Source: Monoplex corrugatus (lineage: Eukaryota; Mollusca; Gastropoda; Littorinimorpha; Ranellidae). From it: 64,000 bases of DNA. Shown in pieces: positions 58,975-64,000 of this stretch (position 1 is the first letter of the stretch; every line of letters begins with the position of its first letter). A program made the position numbers and the translations under genes. The notes below the pieces were generated by a model. The model had not been told where the DNA came from and did no database searches. It was given only the letters and a program-made list of their open reading frames with translations. The DNA lies in NCBI GenBank assembly GCA_030674185.1, contig JAPXFY010000013.1:57215131-57279130 (forward strand), in the 5' to 3' direction.

Positions 58975-59450
58975 CCCCAGTCAGTGTGGTGGAGTGGTTA
59001 GTGTAGTGGACAATTGAATGGGAAGTTTGTTGATTCAAATCTGCACCATAAAAAAAAAATTACTAAAGGGGGGGGGGGGGGGGGGGTGTTTGAATGTTGT
59101 TTTTGGTTGTTGTTTTTTTGTTTGTTTGTTGTTGTTTTTTGCTCTTACCATCTTCTGCCTAAATTTGTAAATTTGAGGTGTTTACCAGCTTTTTTGGAAG
59201 ACTGGGACCACACAACCGAATCCCATCCACTCAAACTCATTCATTTTACCATATAAATGCATCATTCAAAGTGTTGCTCAAATTTCTTTATCAATACTGC
59301 AGGTATTATTAGTATCTCTCAATCCTGGCTGACACCAGGATGTATTATGAAAGTAAGTGTAAGGTAAAGCCCTATCATGCAATCTCAATCTTAATGGAGC
59401 ATCATCACCATCACTTCATTATCATCATCATAACAAATGTGAGAAATTGT
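58975..59450 (+). repeat. SINE family D copy with poly-G expansion
   Basis: A box GTGGAGTGGTTAGTGTAG and B box TTGATTCAAATC. The body has GGAAGACTGGGACCACACAA and GGCTGACACCAGGATGTATT. A G run at 59067-59087 interrupts it. Confidence 0.75.
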
Positions 59451-59790
59451 CCAAAACTCTGACACTCACTGTGCCATCCGTTTTGCTCTGCTCATGGAGA
59501 TCATCACTATAACTTCATTATACCAAAGAGTATACTCTTTGATTATACCATCATAAACATATGTGAGAAATTGTCCAAGACTGTGCTGTCCAAGACTGTA
59601 CTGTACTTTTCGCTCTGCTCATGGAGACCCCTGTTTTGGTAAATATGGAGCCGAAGAGAGTAGTATGGGGATAGTGACACAGAAACAGGGCAACGCACAA
59701 ACCCAAAAACATGAACAGAAAACAGGGCAATGCACAAAACCAAAAACATGAACAGAAACAGGACAACACACAAAACCAGAAACTTGAACA
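59440..59790. repeat. Local duplications
   Basis: TGTGAGAAATTGTCCAA with GCTCTGCTCATGGAGA occurs twice. AAACAGGGCAATGCACAAAA-type 32-bp units repeat three times at 59680-59780. Confidence 0.7.
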
Positions 59791-60476
59791 AACATCAAAA
59801 CAGCATATTGCTCATTTTGCTGTGTTAAGCTTGCCACTCCCGACCACAGCTATCGCCATGGTTCAGGGTTTATTGCATAGCCTCCTGTCAACCATGTAGA
59901 TACGGTAATTATATTCTCTATTTTCACCCATTTATTTTCCTTCAATAAAAACATTTTATTGTTAATGTTATACATCATTATTACTTTTGAATTATTTGAT
60001 TTTTTAAAACGAGGTTGGTGAATTTTTGGCAAAAATTACAAACAATTCCGGGAGTCAAAGGGCAAAGGTTTACAGAAAAATACATTCACAAGTCATAGTA
60101 CAGGTAACACCGATCCTGAAAACCATCAGAAAAGAAAAAAGTAATGGAGATAATGGGAGCACAACAGTGTTATGTGAGATGAAAGAAACAGACACTATTT
60201 GCATACTGACTTGGGCAACAAGTTTAAACTACAAAGGAATTGAACTGAATTTGATTGAGATGAGTCCATTTCACCAATTCACAAATTACCCAAACATGGG
60301 AAAAAATGTTAGCATGTATTTCTAAAATTTTGTTTGTCTGTTTGCTTTAAGTCACTATTTTAGATTTCTTAGTTTATACTTTAAAATTCATGGCTCTGAA
60401 TCTTTTGTTTGCCTGTTTGCTTAAGTTACTATTTCAGATTTCTCAGCTTATTTCCTTAAAATCTGTGGATTTGAAT

Positions 60477-60620
60477 GTTGTAAGTAGCAAGAAACTTTGG
60501 GGAGAGCCGGACAACAGAAGGTCCTCAGAGGAAGCCCCCCCCCCCATCAAGTAAGTTTTTCAGTCCCACCTCATAATCATATCTCACAGGTTGGGTTAGA
60601 AAATTGTAGACAGCATCAGG
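60477..60620 (-). repeat. Retrotransposon/SINE tail copy (minus strand)
   Basis: The complement reads GAGGACCTTCTGTTGTCCGG then CTCTCCCCAAAGTTTCTTGC, the last 45 bp of the 53934-57687 element. A poly-G run replaces its GGGGG stretch. Confidence 0.75.
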
Positions 60621-61540
60621 GCCTGTAATATCTGTGGAACAAGCTAATGTTAATGCTCTTTACAAAGAAAGTTAGAAACTGAAAAAAACGACAGCTGAAA
60701 TCAGAAACTGCTTGTATACCAGGTCTGTCCCTGTCTAAAAATCAAAGGCTGCAGGAACAAAAAAATCCTGGTACAACTGCAGATGTTTGAGAGAGTCACT
60801 GAATGAAAACTTTTTGTGGGTCTGGAGTGCACGCAGTTCATTGTGTGTGAATACTTACGTTCTAGGGGAAAATGTATGGTGTGGTAGTGGAGTGCACTAA
60901 AGTGGGGAAACATAGGAGAAAACGCTTTTTGAAGGATAGTGCGAAAAAGCATGTAGGCTAGAGCACGTGGAGAGCACATGAAAGGGAAAGTGTTGAAGCA
61001 AGGGGTTCAATGAAAAAGAACAGGACAGTGAAAGACTCTGGATGATCTGTTCTAAAAGCGGTCGAGTCCACTTCACCCACATGTTTGTAGAGCTCACTGA
61101 ATCCCAGTGAAAACACTTCTGCTGCTGAAAGACTGTTGTTTGAGAGATTGGAAATACTCGTGTTCAATGAACATTGATTATGCTTTGTGCAATTCTACTG
61201 GGGAAAACGTTTTAGCATTGTTGAGTAGTTAATCATTTCCAGCACATGTCTCAAGAGTACAATAATGGTAGTGATACATTTTTACTATTAGTATTACCAT
61301 CATTATTATTATCATGAATAATAAATCATATCAATATCATTACGGATTCAGGAGGTTAAGACAAGATTTCTTGATTTTACTTTAACTGTATGTCTCTGAA
61401 GATTTGCTCTTCATTTGTTCATTTTTTATTTTCATTTTCATTCTTTCAATCTTTCTTTCACAAGACTTTGCATTCATTCTTTAGATTAATAAAATGTATG
61501 TTCACCGATGAGGGAAACTGTTCATTGTAAAGAATTTATA
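60621..61540. other. Intronic stretch without recognised element
   Basis: AT-rich, no open frame that resembles a protein family, no repeat match that I can see within the window. Confidence 0.5.
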
Positions 61541-61610
61541 TATTCTATTCCTTGATCCCTTTGACAGATCATTTCTATCAGCTGATCACTATAACAACAA
61601 GCTGTACTCA

Positions 61611-61803
61611 TTAACCCTTTGACTCCCACATCCTATCCACTAACAGCAAAGACTTAACCCTTTGATTCCCTCACCCTATCCAGCAGCTTCCTGCAGGAAC
61701 CTGGTGGATAGGGTGAGGGAATCAAAGGGTTAAGTTTTTGTCTTGCTAGCATGGTTGACAATGCAGGATGCTGGTGAACAGGGTGCAGGAGTCAAAGGGT
61801 TAA
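61611..61803 (-). mobile_element. TTAA foldback element, well-preserved copy
   Basis: 193 bp, TTAA at both ends. The inner palindrome (TTAACCCTTTGATTCCCTCA... centred on CTGCAG) lies inside outer inverted arms. The right arm carries the asymmetric stretch GCTAGCATGGTTGACAATGC. Confidence 0.9.
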
Positions 61804-62039
61804 ACTACTTATTCACTTCATGCTAAAGAGTACTGAATTTCTCATCTTGTTTATTGATCTGATACTCTGGAAAACAACAGGAAAAGGCATGCTTGTGCAG
61901 TATCTATATTATTCATTTCTTTTTGTCATGATACATTTACCATGTGAAACTTGCGCTGCTCTCCCCGATAAGAGTGTTCGCTGCAATGCAGCACCAACCA
62001 ACTTTTTTTTTTCCCTTTTTGACTAAGACTTTAGAAAGG

Positions 62040-62340
62040 CGAGGCTAATTTGCCTTCCAGGTGAGGGACCTGGGAAATCAACCTATCTCTGTTTTATAGC
62101 AAGGCAGCCACGCGAATGCTATGCTCTTCACGATTTTCAACTGTCATGGGATATTTAGCATGCACATACCAAAAGGCATGTTGGCCCAGATCATTTTTCA
62201 TCCCCCTCGAAAGGATCCACATTCAGTACAATTTTCCAGTCAGACTCTGGAGTAAAGTCAAGGCCTCAACTGGAAACAGTTCTTGGAACCTTGAGTTAAG
62301 ATACTGGCAGGCGAACGTCTAAACCATTCTGCCACTCTTC
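62040..62340 (-). repeat. Possible tRNA-like SINE (minus strand)
   Basis: The complement starts GAGTGGCAGAATGGTTTAGA (A-box-like) with a weak B box, then ACTCCAGAGTCTGACTGG in the body. Confidence 0.5.
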
Positions 62341-62947
62341 TCATAATATTAATACAAAAACTAAGACACAATGAAAGTTTTCTGAATGTTCTCTTATCAA
62401 CATGTTTATATTATAATATTATCAACACATGGACTAGAAAACGTAACACCTTATTCAATTACTGTCAACAAAAGTGTTATTGGTGCACAGCCAAAAACTG
62501 ACTTCTTTTAAAGAGCCTCATGACAAAAACTTGCTCTATAAATAATATAATGCTACCCTTTCCCCATGAATGCTTCAAGCACGTGATGTTTTCCCTCAAT
62601 CTTTGCCCAGAAGAGTCTGGATAGAGAAACCTACCCTTGTATTTGTTTCCTTGCAATATAAACACAAGCACATGGATGACACACACTTCATGTAATTGAG
62701 AATATATAGTATAATTATGCTATGGAGATAATAATAAATAAATCAGAATTTGTACACTCTTATTCTGAATCATAAACGAATGTGCACAAATGTGTGAAAC
62801 ACATACTTTACGATGTGAGTGAACTGAATAGGAAGTATTCATGAACGTTCACAAATATCAGTATACATGTTTCCTTGTGGTATTTACATAATTTTTAGTA
62901 ACACTGAATGGAGTTGATATTACTTCAAAATAATGTTTACTTAGTCC

Positions 62948-63126
62948 TTAACTCTTTGACTCCTGCACTCTGTTCACCAACTGAAAAAATATTAACCCTT
63001 TGACTCCCTCACCCTATCCCAACAGCTTCCTGCAGAAAGCTAGTGGATGGGGTAAGGAATCAAAGGGTTAAGCCTATACTTTGCCAGCGTGATTAGCAAT
63101 GCAGGGTGCAGGAGTCAAGGGGTTGA
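62948..63126 (-). mobile_element. TTAA foldback element, slightly degraded copy
   Basis: Same structure. The right end has mutated to GGGGTTGAA and the inner palindrome centre reads CTGCAGAAAG. Confidence 0.85.
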
Positions 63127-63199
63127 ACTAGATACTGCTTTTTTTTTCATGTGAATTAACGCAAAATTTGTCAATACCACTTTTCACCAAACAACTACT

Positions 63200-63330
63200 T
63201 TAAAAATGTCATATGATCTCCCGTTGTCATAAGAAACATCTCTAACTTTATGCACAGCACTCGGACAGCTCCATACATGCTCCACCCAACCTTCAGATTC
63301 CTTAAGCCTGCACAAAAAGGTCTTGAAATG
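63200..63330 (-). repeat. SINE family A tail fragment (minus strand)
   Basis: The complement reads CATTTCAAGACCTTTTTGTG then CAGGCTTAAGGAATC and TGGGTGGAGCATG. Confidence 0.5.
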
Positions 63331-63347
63331 GACAGCAGGATGGAAGT

Positions 63348-63363
63348 GGGGGGGGGGGGGGGA
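63348..63363. repeat. Poly-G tract
   Basis: Short G run inside the SINE remnant region. Confidence 0.8.
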
Positions 63364-63670
63364 GGTGAGGGGGGAAGCAGGACCCACAATTAGTACAAAA
63401 TACATACAGACACAAACAGAACTACCAGAGTGTTATGATGGGCAGCTAACGGGCCATTTTCAAACAGCTGGCTGGGGTGAACTCAAGATATCAGATCTAT
63501 AATCTCTGCTCACTAGATCTCTCCCTCCCTCCCTCTCCTTTTACCCACCATCCCTCCCTCTGCTGGACTATCAATGTCTACATTTCTGCTGAATGCTACA
63601 TGTTGATTCCACTGGATTTTCATTTATTTCCTGTTATATCATGCCCCAACTAGGGTCATCATCATCACCA

Positions 63671-63900
63671 TCATGTGCCCTGCCGCATGGCGTTGGCCAT
63701 CATGGCCCTCCATATAACTGCAAGTACATCTTTCACTTTCTCTATCCTCAGCCACTCTGCAAGTCCATCCAATATTTTCTCCCTGGGTCTACCTGGTGTA
63801 CTCTTTCCCTCCAGCTGTCCTGTTGTGATTAGGTGCTCTGATTCCCCTTTCCTCATAAAACATCCTATAAATGTTGTTTTTCTTTTCCTAATATAGGGTA
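63671..63900 (-). pseudogene. Non-LTR retrotransposon C-terminal relic (-)
   Basis: The minus strand reads FMRKGESEHLITTGQLEGK, GRPREKILDGLAEWLRIEKV and AMMANAMRQGT before a stop. This is the C-terminal end of an RTE/jockey-type LINE and the same family as 28470-28692. It keeps the frame that the other copy has lost. Confidence 0.8.
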
Positions 63901-64000
63901 TAAAGGATAAATCAAACACTGAAATTATGTTTCCCTAACTCACCAAACACTTGACATGATTTTTGGTACAAGTTACAGAATCTAGAATGTAAACATATGA

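Larger units (their letters stand above)
50554..64000 (-). other. Groucho 5' intron (partial, right edge)
   Basis: At least 13.4 kb upstream of the YYEMSYG exon without another recognisable exon. It holds (CA)n tracts, the 43-bp minisatellite, the dimeric retrotransposon in antisense orientation to the gene, three TTAA foldback copies, a SINE pair and a LINE relic. 60.6-61.5 kb and 62.3-62.9 kb show no element I recognise. Confidence 0.65.

Noticed and set aside
60026..60325. 99-codon frame
   Set aside because: No recognisable motif. AT-rich codon content typical of chance frames.

Overview
This is animal nuclear DNA: spliced exons, very dense (CA/GT)n and (GA)n microsatellites, many minisatellites, tRNA-derived SINEs, foldback elements and a non-LTR retrotransposon. 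There is no bacterial-style gene packing. The repeat flavour suggests a lophotrochozoan, most likely a mollusc such as a gastropod. That placement is inferred from general repeat character, not from a diagnostic marker.

The only host gene I can recognise is a Groucho/TLE co-repressor on the minus strand, read from right to left. Nine short exons between 50553 and 5299 keep an unbroken reading frame across canonical AG/GT junctions. In transcript order they encode: the end of the Q (tetramerisation) domain at 50509-50553, 42193-42255 and 39222-39296; the GP domain at 35826-36015; a probable 14-nt microexon at 31851-31864; the CcN region, with a basic NLS at 8584-8694 and an acidic Ser patch at 7878-7928; and the Ser/Pro-rich SP region at 6086-6229 and 5299-5386. 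The first exons and promoter lie beyond the right edge. The WD40 exons lie beyond the left edge. Almost everything else is intron, including one of about 23 kb.

Layout: 1-5.3 kb is intron with a 32-bp minisatellite and SINEs. 5.3-8.7 kb is the CcN/SP exon cluster. 8.7-31.85 kb is a giant intron of microsatellites, minisatellites, SINEs and TTAA foldback elements. 31.85-50.55 kb holds the GP and Q exons in repeat-rich introns. 50.55-64 kb is intron carrying a 43-bp minisatellite split by a 5.6-kb retrotransposon insertion.

The two most striking structures are both mobile. First, a restriction-like-endonuclease (R2-superclade, HERO-like) non-LTR retrotransposon is present as a head-to-tail dimer, a 5'-truncated copy (52053-53933) fused directly to an apparently full-length copy (53934-57687). 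One pair of minisatellite flanks encloses both, which is what end-to-end template jumping during a single integration would leave. Its 3' UTR carries a tRNA-like pol III module and a tail that recurs elsewhere in the window. Second, a family of about 18 nested palindromic elements starts TTAACCCTTTGACTCC and ends in the complement. One copy sits inside the 43-bp minisatellite, whose intact units give the empty site and show TTAA target duplication, as expected of a piggyBac-type MITE.
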